This document shows, in pieces, positions 35,123 through 46,600 of a DNA stretch of 64,000 nucleotides. The notes beneath the pieces are model-generated. The model did not search any database and was not told the origin of the DNA. It saw only the letters and a list, made by a program, of their open reading frames with translations. This DNA is from Coccinella septempunctata (taxonomy: Eukaryota; Arthropoda; Insecta; Coleoptera; Coccinellidae). The DNA lies in assembly GCF_907165205.1 (NCBI RefSeq), contig NC_058192.1, positions 3,410,001 to 3,474,000 on the forward strand, in the 5' to 3' direction. The position numbers and the translations under genes were made by a program. Numbering within the stretch: the first letter of the stretch is position 1; each line of letters begins with the position of its first letter.

Positions 35123-36010
35123 AAAAAGAATAAATAAATGTTAGAAAATAGCATTTCGCTATGTATTTTTATGAGTTATGGTTGAGCTTCAAGAATTAAT
35201 AATTCATTGAAGCATTTGAATGAATAAAATCGCTTTTTTATTTCCTTTTCTATACTCTAAACATAAGGAAATTATACACTTCAATTTTTAAACTGTGTAT
35301 AACTCAACAATGCAGCCCCTATCCTATCCAACATCGAGCTTCTATCCAGCGTGTTGCATTTATTATAGAAACACTTTTTCACTCCAATTCCCATTAAATT
35401 CATCATCGATCTTGCTCGATTCGATTGAAATAAATCGTTCAACTCGATTGATTTAATCGAATGTGATAAAAGGAAGTTAATTGATCAATTGACGCCGATG
35501 ATGCTGCGGCAATTTGATTTATGTCGAGTCTCATTATCTCCGCAGATAGCAGACTTACAGGAATCTTGACATTCGCGAGGTTTCCACCAAGAGAATTTCA
35601 AATGCATTATTTTGATTGTATCTCGCCACGCACTGATATGATGATGTCTAATTAAAACATCCTGTGTTGCATCGATTCATTAACTCGAATTTGAGATGAA
35701 ATGATGGTGCAAACAACGTTTTCTCGCAAAATATGTTATAAAGTATCGTTATTGCTCATTGGTCTCTCTTGAAGATCCAATTAACATAACAGATTAGAAT
35801 CTGTACATGTCACAGGTAACTGTATCCTGATATAAATCTTATTGGTGTGGTTGTATCAGCATTAAGTATCAATTATTGATCTGAATGTTCTCCGCAGTTT
35901 TTATGTGAGAAGTTCAATGCACATGTAAACTGCGTTTTTTATTTTCAATAGGAGGAACTCTTTGCTCACTTGATCACTAGATGGTAGTACACCCCTTTCA
36001 GTATAAAATA
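35123..36010. other. unassigned DNA, probable intron
   Basis: Nothing recognised. Contains the AT-rich lead into the family A element. Confidence 0.3.
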
Positions 36011-36012
36011 TA

Positions 36013-36641
36013 TAGGGTGAGTCTTTGACTCATTCGAATATTTTAACAGTAGATTTTTGGGGTCAAAAGAAACACTTTTTTTCTCTATCATTTTTTCCGA
36101 TTTGCGCCTGATAAAAAGATATAGCTATTTTAAGCTTTCATAATGAGCTGTGTCACCTCTGGATGAACAAAATTATTTTCAGAATAACTAGCTGAATCTG
36201 TGACCCTACACATCTGGGGATCTTTTAAACAGAGTTGTATTCAGCCAAATCTTTCAAATTTTACAGAGACTTTTAAATTTTTGAACATCAAATTACTCGA
36301 AAACGTTCAAATATTCTTTAGATACCGTCCAACTTAGTTTCAAGAGTTGGGTTCTTTGAATTTTTGGTGTTTTTATGGTACGTGATGAGACAACTGGAGG
36401 ACGTGGATGATATCTTGTGTTGTGAAGAGATGCATCAAATAAATTAAAAGCTATATTCCGAAATTCATTTCATTCGATAAAACCGTTTGTGAGATAGAAT
36501 TAAAAATTTTTTTATGGGTTTTCAAAGGCCTGTATTTTTTAAACCGAGCTGATTCGGAAAACATGGTAAAGGAAAAAAGTGGCTCTCTTGACCTCAAGAA
36601 TCTACTGTTGAAATATTTGTATGAGTGAAAGACTCGCGCTG
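36013..36641 (+). mobile_element. family A inverted-repeat element, most complete copy
   Basis: 629 bp flanked by TA (36011-36012, 36642-36643). The left end reads TAGGGTGAGTCTTTGACTC. The right end, read inverted, is CAGCGCGAGTCTTTCACTC. Similarity between the arms goes on inward for about 110 bp (AGTAGATTYTTGRGGTCAA, then the T-rich stretch and TTTTTCCGA). The tip contains a small palindrome, GAGTC-TTT-GACTC. No protein frame. It reads as a MITE-like or foldback non-autonomous element and serves as the reference for the copies at 2483, 9084 and 21255. Confidence 0.85.
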
Positions 36642-36643
36642 TA

Positions 36644-37980
36644 TAGGTGGTTCTTAAATGAGATGTCTTATAGCTAAACTTTTTGGTCTAGGGAAACCTA
36701 TAGGTTTCATTACAGTTTCAATTTTGAGAATACAATATGTGAATATAGATATGTTGTAGAAAATATAGAAACTATAGTCGTGAAAATGAAAGATTTGTCC
36801 ATGGGAATGGAACAATCTTCAGATAATAATTTTCATTGAATGTTTTCAGCCCTGTAAGTTTTTGAAATGAGTATTGAGGTTTTAAAATTTTTTCACTGGT
36901 GATCGCAAGGTTGCATCAATTTTTGTTTGATATAGAAAGTAATGAAGCAAAATTTGCTGCATTCTTTCGATGAAAAAAACCATCAGAACTATCTATCGTA
37001 CACTTGATTGATACTGAATTCAATTATGCCAAGATTCCTTGAGATCTCCCGATTCAATCTCTCACAAGATAGCTACTGTCTCGGTTAAATACGAGTGGAT
37101 GGTTAGTTGCATGTAGAGACGCCGGCTAAGGAATTCTGAAAACTTTTCCCTTATCTGATACTGAGACCAGCCCAGTGGAATAAGGTGCTGTCATTGAAAT
37201 GATATGGTAAATGAGAGGATGAGAGAATTTCATTGGAATATATTCAAGGACTGCAAAAAGTATTTATCAAAAGCCTACCCCAGTTTTTTCGATTGAGATA
37301 TGCAGATATACCCCGAGGCTGATTGTTTTAATGATGGACACTATATCTCCACTGCTTCTACTACTATAGTAGTCAATCATCCAATGATTTATCAGCGCAA
37401 ATTCATCCGACGAATATTTATAGATCAAGAAAGTTTCCAACAACATAAAATCAATATGATCCCCCAGTTCCGCTACCTTGGAACCCATCCAAAGTCTAAA
37501 AGCACACTCACCTCAGTTTTTTCCAATCAGATATATCTCCGACGTAGCGCATTCGTCAAATCGAGTTTGGAAATTTACCTCTATCGGCCATCTAGCGGGA
37601 ACAGTGGAAATGGGATATTTTTCACCCCGTTCTGTAGTTTGGAAGTACGAGCACCGTCCAGAACTCCCATCGAAAATTACGATGAGCACGTGACCGGGAT
37701 CTGGAAGCCGCTAGATGCTTAACAGAGTCCGGGTTTGGAACGAGTCTCTTGAGCCGGGGTTTGATGGTTTCGAATCCGGGTTTTTCCGTTGTTTGGACGT
37801 CCGTATATCGGTGGGAATTTAGAGGAGGCACGAGGGGATGGAAACTGAATGTCAGGAGATTAATTGTTGCGTATTTCTGAATATTTAGAAACTTTAACTA
37901 TGGGAATATTCTGGGATGAAGTTTTGTCTGGACGCATCTATTGGACGTTATTGAGAGCACAGTGTTACGATTGATTCGGT
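36644..37980. other. unassigned DNA, probable intron
   Basis: A 140-codon frame at 37300-37722 (+) and its mirror frames show no family features. Nothing else recognised. Confidence 0.3.
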
Positions 37981-37982
37981 GT

Positions 37983-38136
37983 ATACAGGGTGTTTACTAA
38001 AGATGTGACAACATTCAGAGGGTGGTAAAATTGAAATTGCGAAAGATTTCGTGAATTTTCGATATGTTTTAAGTGTTTCCGAAAAAATCACCTCCAGCAA
38101 ATTGAGATGGAACTTGAGGCAACAAGTTTTTGATCG
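37983..38136 (+). repeat. element end with TACAGGGTG tip, cut by hAT-like insertion
   Basis: Starts TACAGGGTGTTTACTAAAG, a common arthropod repeat tip, and runs into the left edge of the hAT-like element at 38137. No partner end found. Confidence 0.45.
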
Positions 38137-38236
38137 CAGAACCATTCTTAGAGGGGGTGCAGCGCGTGCCCCGTAAGCGGGTGGCCATAAGAAGGGGTGG
38201 CAGATGCTCGGTCCTGTTTCGTAAAATAGTACAAAT

Positions 38237-39111
38237 TATATCGACCCGGGTCATTTCATTGAGTAATTCGGGATCGTAGATTACGAATATGGAATTAGAT
38301 TTTTTGTGGGATCAGTATTTTAGGAAATAAATCATTTTTAAGGGAAAATTTCGAAAAAATTGGTCAATTTTGGAGAGCTGTAGCAGCCAGTAAAGAGGCA
38401 CTGGACATCAGCTAATTTTTTGGTGATAGATTGGTTCTTTACCAATAGAAAAAACCACACTTCATTCATCTACCGCTAGCAGTTTAATTTTTATGATTTT
38501 TTCCGCGAAGGTCCAAAATTTCCGATTTTCCATCGAAAATAATTTGAAAAATAAATTTTTTAAAAAATATCTGTTTGCATATTCGTTATCTTCGCCCTCG
38601 AACTAGTCGACAGTATGAATTTGGTTTCGATCGGAGACCAAAAATATTTTTCAAAATAATCGAAATTTTTCCATGCATATGTATGGAAAATTTGAAAAAT
38701 TTTCGATCTTCCCAAATTCCCACCAAAACTTGAGTATTAACTAAATCGTGGGCGTAGATTACGAAATTGCAAACAGAATTTTGCTGAAAGGATTAGTTTT
38801 CGAGTTATGGTCGATGGAAAATTCGAAATTTTGTACCTTCGCGAAAAAAATCATAAAATCTGAACTGTTCGCGGTAGGTAAATGAAAGTTGAACTTTTCT
38901 ATTTGCAAAGGATCAATCTATCACCAAAAAAATTAGCATATGTCCAGTGCCTTTTTTTTGGCTGCTACTGCTCCTCAAATTTGACCAATTTTTTTGAAAT
39001 TTTTCACCAAAAGTGATTTGTTTCCTAAAATACTGATCCTACAAAAAATCTAATTGCATATTTGTAATTTACGACCTCGAATTAGTCAATGAAATGACCC
39101 GGGTCGATATA
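38237..39111. repeat. 875-bp near-palindrome, unit 1
   Basis: Begins TATATCGACCCGGGTCATTT and ends with its inverse, AAATGACCCGGGTCGATATA. The arms stay complementary with scattered mismatches through landmarks such as CCGCGAAGGTCC / CCTTCGCGAAAA and GGATCAGTATTTTAGGAAA / TTTCCTAAAATACTGATCC. The centre is near 38678 at CCATGCATATGTATGG. No protein frame survives in a biologically meaningful way. Confidence 0.88.
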
Positions 39112-39213
39112 GTTCGAAAAATAAAAAATTTAGGATTTACAATCATTTCGCCTGCTACTTTTGAGCTGCTGCTACCCGAGCTCAATCACCCTACAAAAAA
39201 TTATTCATTCAGC

Positions 39214-40094
39214 TATATCGACCCAGGTCATTTTACCGACTGATTCGGGGTCGTAGATTACGAATATGCAATAAGATTTCTTGTGGGATTTCTTGATCAG
39301 TATTTTAAGGAATAAATCACTTTTAGTGAAAAATTTCAAAAAAATTGTTCAATTTTGAGGAACTGTACCAACCAGAAAAAGAGTATTAGAAATATGCTGA
39401 TTTTTTTGACGATAGATGAATCCTTTGCGAATAGAAAATTCTAATTTTCATTCATCTACCACGAACAGTTCAGTTTTTATGACTTTTTCCGCGAAGGTCC
39501 AAATTTTTCAATTTTTCATCGACCATAACTTGAAAAATAAATTTTTCAAAAAATATCTGTTTGCATATTCGTCACCTTCGCCCTCGAATTAGTCGACAGT
39601 ATAAATTTGGTTCCATTCGGAGACCAAAAATATTTTTCAAAAAATCGCAAATTTTTCCATACATGTATGGAAAATTTGAAAAATTTTTGATCTCCCCGAT
39701 TTTCCCTTAAATTGGAGTATTTACTAAATAGAGGGCGTAGATTACGAATATGCAAATAGAATATTGCTGAAAGGATTACTTTTCAAGTTATGGTCTATGG
39801 AATATTCGAAATTTTAGACTTTCGCGTAAACAATCATAAAATCTAAATTATTCGCGGTAGGTGAATGAAAGTTGAATTTCTTCATTCGCAAAGGATCAGT
39901 GTATTACCAAAAAAATCAGCATATGTCCAGTGCCACTATTCTGGCTGCTACAGCTACTCAAAGTTGGCAACTTTTTTTGAAAATTTTTCACTAAAAGCGA
40001 TTTATTTCCTGAAATACTAATCTTAAAAAAATCTAATTACATATTCGTAATCTACGACCCCGAATTAGTACGTGAAATGACCCGGGTCGATATA
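39214..40094. repeat. 881-bp near-palindrome, unit 2
   Basis: Same design as unit 1, starting 977 bp further on. The centre at 39657-39670, CCATACATGTATGG, is a perfect palindrome. It starts TATATCGACCCAGGTCATTT and ends ATGACCCGGGTCGATATA. The short frame at 39546-39755 (-) is a by-product. Confidence 0.88.
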
Positions 40095-40213
40095 GTTCGA
40101 AAAATAAAAAAATCGGATTTTAAATAATTTCGTCTGCTACTTGTGTTTACCCGCGCTCCACCACCGAAGCTGACGCGGGCGGCCTATACGCTAGGAACGG
40201 CCCTGCTTGATTG

Positions 40214-41338
40214 ATTTCTTCGAAATATTCTTCACGGTTTGAGTCACACTTGAAAATCACAGCCCCCAATCAAGTAACTTCTCCATTTCCATCAATTATG
40301 GGCGAAAGATTACAATCAGGTATATTTGAAGAGAGCCACAAACTAAACTTGATTAAAATGACGGACGAAATTGTCATGAAGATATCATTGCTCAGCAGGA
40401 ACAGTACAGACTTGGTACGAAAGAGGGTGAAAATGTTACAAATTGCATTAGATCCATAATTATCTAGGCCCCCCCAAAAAAAAGCTGAATGAATTCCGGG
40501 TTTCATCAGGAATCCTCTGAAAGAGCATCAAATTCAATCCTCAACGCACAAAAAATCGCAATAAACCAAATATCTCTGCGTTTAGTGCTACGTGATGTGG
40601 ATTTTCATAGCCTAGAAGGAAGAGCTTTCTGTCATCATAAAATAATATACGAGCTAGATACATATTTCATATTCCATACAGACCTAGAACTGGAAGTCGA
40701 GAATATGAGGACAAAAAGTCGTATACCGATTCTAGATGAATAGTAGATACTACATCAGTCCTGACATAACACACAAATCTCTCCTCTTAGCTAAATTCAC
40801 CATTCGGAAATTTGCAATTGGGACTGATCTTTCCTCCAGTTATGATTTATTCTATTACATACAGTCCAGTTGACTGTCGCAGTGTGCGAACAGCTTAGCA
40901 GATACGGAAGTAAGCCACGTAGAATTATGTATAGATGCTTGTTAACTCTGGAAAACACGCATTTTCAAGTAGTTAGGACATTATTCGCCTTTGCACAAAT
41001 GATAAACAATTTACTTATAATGTACATCACGTCCCACGACTTCAACGGGAGAGATTTCTCTTTCGCAAGTCGTGAATGAACGCCCAGGTAGTTCAGAAAA
41101 TCACATAATGAACGGGATGATAGAAATGACGGTAATGTATGCGAACAAGACCGAACTTTAAAGGAATCGTTTCATCATTGTTATCCTGACAGAAAAACTC
41201 ATTCTGATAAATTGGGGATAAATCATTGCATAAGTACTTGACTGGATACTCTGTTTGTTCATATGCTATAGGGTAAATTAGGATGGATTCTTGAAATTTA
41301 TAACAGCGGTTTTCCACTCAAAATCTATTTACACTTTT
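40214..41338. other. unassigned DNA, probable intron
   Basis: Frames at 40211-40459, 40489-40743 and 40870-41079 (+) have no family features. Nothing else recognised. Confidence 0.3.
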
Positions 41339-41489
41339 CTACTATAAACAAATGCGAAGGTCTTAGGGAGATGGCTGTATCTTGGAAGGGAGGTCGATTT
41401 CGAAAAAAATTTATAGGAACTACCCCTGCTTATTTACATCAACGAATCCTCTCCCCAAGTCCTTCCATTTGTTTACAGACACCCTATAT
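41339..41489 (-). repeat. short element end with CACCCTATATA tip
   Basis: About 150 bp ending ACAGACACCCTATATAG, again the shared tip motif read on the minus strand. The remainder of the element is not identified. Confidence 0.4.
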
Positions 41490-42140
41490 AGTTGCTTCAT
41501 AAAAACATGGCATTCTATTTCAACTACACCTTGTGCAGTAACTGAGAAATAGCATCAGTTAAAATCTTACCAGGAATGCTCAATAAATCAGAAAAAAACA
41601 ATCCAAGCACAATTTGTACACGATCGATGATTCTCGCAGCTTCAAAAGAGAAAAAGAGAACCTTGGTTTTTCAATCGAATTGTTCGTAGTAGGAGCTCAG
41701 TAATTCGTAGAATCCCAGGGTCTACTGAACACGACACAATGGACCATAAAGCCGTTTCACGCCAAGAAAAAGAAAACAATTGCGAAAGGGCACCGAGATT
41801 AATTCTATACGCCTAGATCGGGAAATATAAGCGTGGAACACAATATTAGGTTTGTGGAGTTTATGATCATGAAGGAAAAAGATTTGTTAGAGATGAAAAT
41901 GTGGTTGGAGACTCAAAAATCATCTAAAATCAGTGAGAGAGAACAACTCTAAGGGGAAAACCAAGCAGGAAAATTTACTCCCAAAGAAACAGTTATATTG
42001 ATGGGTCACCAAGACTCTAGAACAAAGTATTTAAATATTCCAATGAACAATTGGAAATTTGTTTAACGAAAAATACACAGAGAATGTTCCAATATTATGC
42101 CCAAAGAATGAGATCAATGAAGGTTATAATGTGTTCAATA
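41490..42140. other. unassigned DNA, probable intron
   Basis: Nothing recognised. Ends at the TA flanking Tc1-like copy 3. Confidence 0.3.
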
Positions 42141-42142
42141 TA

Positions 42143-43611
42143 CACTGCGCAAAAAAATTAACGCACATTATGGAAATCTCAAATTTATTCTACAACTGAA
42201 GGTGTTCTCAATGTTAATTATTTTTATCAGAATTATGCATGCATATGTTATCCACTTTCAACGGTTTTCTTCAATACAGATGTTTTTCCCCAGCAGGAAT
42301 AATTGAATGTATTGGCTCCATTCTAAAATCAGTTGTTCTCGATCAATTCTAGTGATCAATAGTTTGTCTTTCGTTTGATTTTCTACACTCGATCGCTATG
42401 CAACGCGAAACACGCAATTTGACCCTAGAGGAATGTGCCCAAGCGGTAGTTTTGCGAGAAGAAGGGTGGACATACACAAGAATTGCAGAAAGGTTTGGAG
42501 TTTCCCATACAAGAGTGTCCAGAATGTTGCAGCGATTCAGGGAGACAGGTATGAATGTCCGAAGACCAGGACATTCGTGGTAGACCACGGGTAACAACTG
42601 CCATTCAAGAACGTTACTTGAGAGTTTCTTCGTTGAGACAACGGTTTGCAGCTTGAGCAAACTCATGAGGTGCAAATTAGCACTAAGACAATAAGAAATC
42701 TCCTCAGAGAATATGATTTAAGGCCTCGTGTCGCGGCAAGAGGCCCAGCTCTTACCCCAGCCCATCGAAGGGCGCGTTTGGATTTTGCGAGAGAGCATAT
42801 CCATTGGGAAGAGGCCGATTGGGAAAGAGTTCTCTTCACAGATGAGTCTAGATTCTGCCTCTACCATTGTGATCGACGTTCCCTTGTATACAGACGTCCA
42901 CATGAAAGATATGCTCAGTGCAATTTCCTGAATACTACTGGTTTCGGGGGAGGATCGATTATGGTATGGGGTGGAATATCTTTGACTGCTCGCACATACC
43001 TAGTGGTCGTTGATAATGGAGCTATGAATGCTGATAAGTATATAAGGAACATTCTTGAAGAGCATGTAGTGCCATTTGCCCCATACATTGGTGAAAATTT
43101 CATTTTTATGGACGATAATGCCAGACCCCATCGTGCGCGCATCGTTCAGGAGTACTTTGAAGAGGTTGAAGTCTCTCGAATGGAATGGTCCGCAAGAAGT
43201 CCAGATCTCAATCAGATTGAGCAGGTTTGGGACAACCTCAATAGAAAATCATCCAGCTACTCTTAATGACTTAGGAATCCAACTCGGAGAAATCTGGGAA
43301 GGATTAGATCAGAACATTTTAAGATCACTCATTTTGAGTATGAACCGTCGTTGCCGAGCTGTAATTAACGCAAGGGGTGGAAATACCAAGTATTAAATCA
43401 CTTATCAGCATTTCAGTATTTTGAAAATTGTTTATTTCTCTTCTTCCACATAAGATTCGGTGAAATCCTGAATTTTTCTTCCATTTAATGTGTCTTGTTT
43501 CGTTCAAAACCTTCCCGAGAGAACATAAAAAATAAGTTATAAAGTCATTGTAGAGTTAACTTTCATTGTTATTGAGATTTTCAGAATGTGCGTTAATTTT
43601 TTTGCGCAGTG
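42143..43611 (+). mobile_element. Tc1-like transposon, copy 3 (family 1)
   Basis: 1469 bp with both TIRs intact (CACTGCGCAAAAAAATTAAC at the left, its inverse at the right ending GCGCAGTG) and TA at both flanks (42141-42142, 43612-43613). Shorter than the other copies because of internal deletions. Confidence 0.95.
42398..43396 (+). pseudogene. Tc1-like transposase, three frame-breaking lesions
   Basis: Opens MQRETRNLTLEEC, stops after RRPGHSW at 42583 by the same extra base as copy 2, and has two deletions of its own. One of 23 bp near 42650 removes part of the linker before QLEQTHEVQ. One of 17 bp near 43247 has AGAA at both joints and shifts the frame after NLNRK. The family C terminus then continues in another frame to the stop at 43394-43396. 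The catalytic positions survive: FTDESRF, MDDNARPHR and NQIEQVWD, with 34 residues between the second Asp and the Glu. It should be inactive. Confidence 0.93.
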
Positions 43612-43613
43612 TA

Positions 43614-46600
43614 TTTTAAAGGGGTCTTGAAGGAAATATAAGTTAAACAACGAATGGTTTCACAAAATCAAGTACATTCACCTACACATCTTTATTATTC
43701 CTACCCTTCGGACCAATATATCTTTTTTTCAACCTCCTAGCAATTTTTCTGAACGACATCTAGAAGATGCTGAATCTTATCGCGAGCCACAGAGATCCAT
43801 CTCCCGATATCAATCCGAGCGTGAAAACTAGTCTCTCAATTTCCATAAAATATGAAACCAATTATTCCGCTTCACAGTTGTTTAAGCTGGTTTATGTGGC
43901 CATAGAAGATAGCCGCGGTAAAAATGGTAAAACGAAGAAGTCCCTAGTCTGTGGCCACTATTAACGACCCCAAAGAGAATGCCGGCAGTGTTAAATCCTG
44001 GTGCAGAATGCAGGAACTTGAGGTTCTTGGAACTCACCATGCAGATGCGTGATTTCAGAGGCGGAGTGGACTAGGACGCTGTGGAAGGAGGTAGTTAACT
44101 TGGAGATTGTCCCATTGATTGGATATCATTCATCGGGGACATTTTACGCATCTCGAAGCGGTTCTCTTTGATGTGGAGTCGGTAGAGAGATTCTGTGGAA
44201 AAATCATTGCCCTCGCATATTCCACTTTTGATTTTTCCAGGGTAATATAGAAGTAGGTATCAAAATTTCGTTATAAACCAGTAGGAGTTTTTTTTTCAAG
44301 AGAATTACTACGATTTTTAACGAAATGACAGTAAGGCTCTCACTCCTGCAGGGATAACATGTAACAAGACATCGTCCAACTATATCCAATTCAATACATT
44401 TTGCCTTTTTTATCTTTATGGGCAAATAAATAAGGTTTAGGATATACTCCACTTTGTTCACCTCTGTATAAACAAGTGATCAGGCTGTTTACCCTAATCA
44501 AGGCAAAAGATTCTTTACGAAAATTGGAAAACTAATGAAACTGCCATTGTTCTTCAAATGATGGTTTGGGTGGCATGAATATAGGTTTATAATCTCAGTG
44601 GTAAAAGCCTTACCATATTCAAATCTACTGCACTGTCCTGAAAGAATGAAGGAAGGAATAAGCATTGAGTTCAAACAGTGATAGGGGACTGGAGGAATCT
44701 CACCGATGCCATTATATTCAAGATTTGCAGCAACGAACAATAAATTATTATTGTTGTTGTTATTGTCTCCTCCAAGCGATGTACCATAAAAATATTCTCT
44801 CACGTGTTTGAGAATATTGTAGAAGGACCATACTTTATTCACTTGATAAAAATAACCACATTACACTTTGTTTGTTTGATGTTTTCCATTTCGACAGAAA
44901 GGAAATTTAAACATTTCTTTCAGGGAATACAGATGGATACTCAGATTACAATTTCAAGAAAAATTTTCATAATATCTTTAGTCAGAAGTCCATTTGAGAT
45001 TTTGTTGCAGTATTCATATATTAACGGGTCACTTTTTCGTGTCCATAACATAAATCAATATACAGTATTTTTCAATGATATGTGACTGAATTTCTTCACA
45101 AGAATTCAGGGCATGTATTAAATATTGATATCAGTGAACGCCACATGCATAATGAGTGGAATTAAGATATTTATCATACATATGCATGTACTCACGATCG
45201 CTTAAAGCGTACTGGTGACAACTTACAGTAGCTTTAACTCACTTTATTATGACAAGATACCTAGAATGAGCCAAGTAAATGAGAGAAATGATATTTATTT
45301 CAGCATTCATTGAACCATATGTTTATTCTTCCTTTTCAATACCTAATTAAACTCCACCACCAACAACTACCCTGTATAGAGAAGCAGCAAGTCCTAGTGA
45401 CAACTTTATTCCCCTGCAGGATTTGGAAGGAGACAAATGGAACCAGGATCTATTCTTCCACTATTTTTCTTATATTTCAAGACACGTCGCTTCGGTTAGA
45501 TACTCTGAGTTTTCTTTTTGCAACGGGTTGTTGAGAATGCCAGAATCCATTTGTCCTTCGGTTGATACGAAAATACGGTCTCAATTATTTTCTGGGCTTC
45601 GAATAGTGGAAATAGGTTCTTGTTCACGCTAGATGTAGAAGAAGGAGAAAAATAACAGAAACAAACGAAAGAACTTGAGCCCAGCTTCTTCATTGTTTTC
45701 AACATTCGTTTTACAAAGGTTGTTTTCACGTATTGAAGAGATTATACAGTTGATTATAATTAGGAAAGCTTATTACCTTGAAATTATTGAAGGATGCTTG
45801 ATTTTACTTATCTATTCATTCAGAAGTCGAAATATGAGCATATTTTATTCATTTTATGCTTGTTTAATTGGAAACGGTAGTGATATGCTATATACGAATC
45901 GCTTGTCAGCCTCTTTTCAGTCCACTCCAGATACTGTTTATCATTCATGCCTTTAGTATCAGTTGAAGTAAAAATTCGCCATAAATCGTTTAGGTATCCC
46001 ACTGCGCAAACAGCAATGATATCCTTCGTTACCGTTAGAGCACAATATGAGGCACATTACTCTGTTAGTTCCAAGAATAATGAACACGGACTCCGCTGAC
46101 TATTAACGTTATAGAAACTTCCATGTACGTACATATATTTCGCCATTTCTAATAAATTCATTATCATCCACCCACAATTTCATACCTAGGAATATTTCTC
46201 AGTCTTCAACTCCCACATCCGCAGATCCTGAATTATTGGTAGTCATGTTTCTGCACAAATGGCAATCATTTAAATGTGTATATTATACCATGTCGAGACA
46301 GCTTTCTGTTCCTTCCCAGCTCTCTGGCCTTTCGGCTTCTTTGGTCGAATATTTACTTGGTAGAACATTCCGATGATGGAGATAGAGAGTATGAAGATCA
46401 TACATGCACACGTGAATACAGATGAGGGTTCTATATAACTGTCGCTCTGACTCCATCAAGAACTCTTGAAAAATCAAGTTTCGCCATCGTTTTTTAAACA
46501 ATATCTTCTGATCATTAATTATTTATTCAGCTAACTCCTTATGTCAATTTTGATCACGTATAAAACTCCAGATCTGGTGACAGAATGCCTCCAATTATTA

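Larger units (their letters stand above)
38137..40205. mobile_element. hAT-like non-autonomous element made of palindromic units
   Basis: The right end, read inverted, is CAGGGCCGTTCCTAG, a hAT-style tip. The left end CAGAACCATTCTTAG matches it at 11 of 15 positions, and all four differences are transitions. The flanking octamers TTTGATCG (38129-38136) and CTTGATTG (40206-40213) match at 6 of 8 positions, as an aged 8-bp duplication would. The inside is not a transposase gene but two tandem units (period 977 bp), each with an 875-881-bp near-palindrome and a ~100-bp spacer. A related element starts near 51466. Confidence 0.65.

Noticed and set aside
37300..37722. 140-codon open frame on the plus strand
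   Set aside because: No recognisable domain, mirror frames on the other strand, no convincing splice context.
37766..37785. GGTTTCGAATCCGGG, reminiscent of a tRNA T-arm
   Set aside because: No acceptor stem, D-arm or anticodon arm could be fitted around it.
39546..39755. Minus-strand frame with a similar protein at 51813-52043, as if a conserved small gene
   Set aside because: The similarity comes from the palindromic repeat units themselves. The frame lies across the palindrome centre and is not preserved in unit 1.
40489..41079. Two consecutive plus-strand frames suggesting exons
   Set aside because: No family features and no good acceptor/donor pairing that joins them in frame.
44804..45085. 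Plus-strand 93-codon hydrophobic frame considered as a receptor fragment
   Set aside because: Composition reflects AT-rich codons. No receptor motif, splice signals or neighbouring exons were found.
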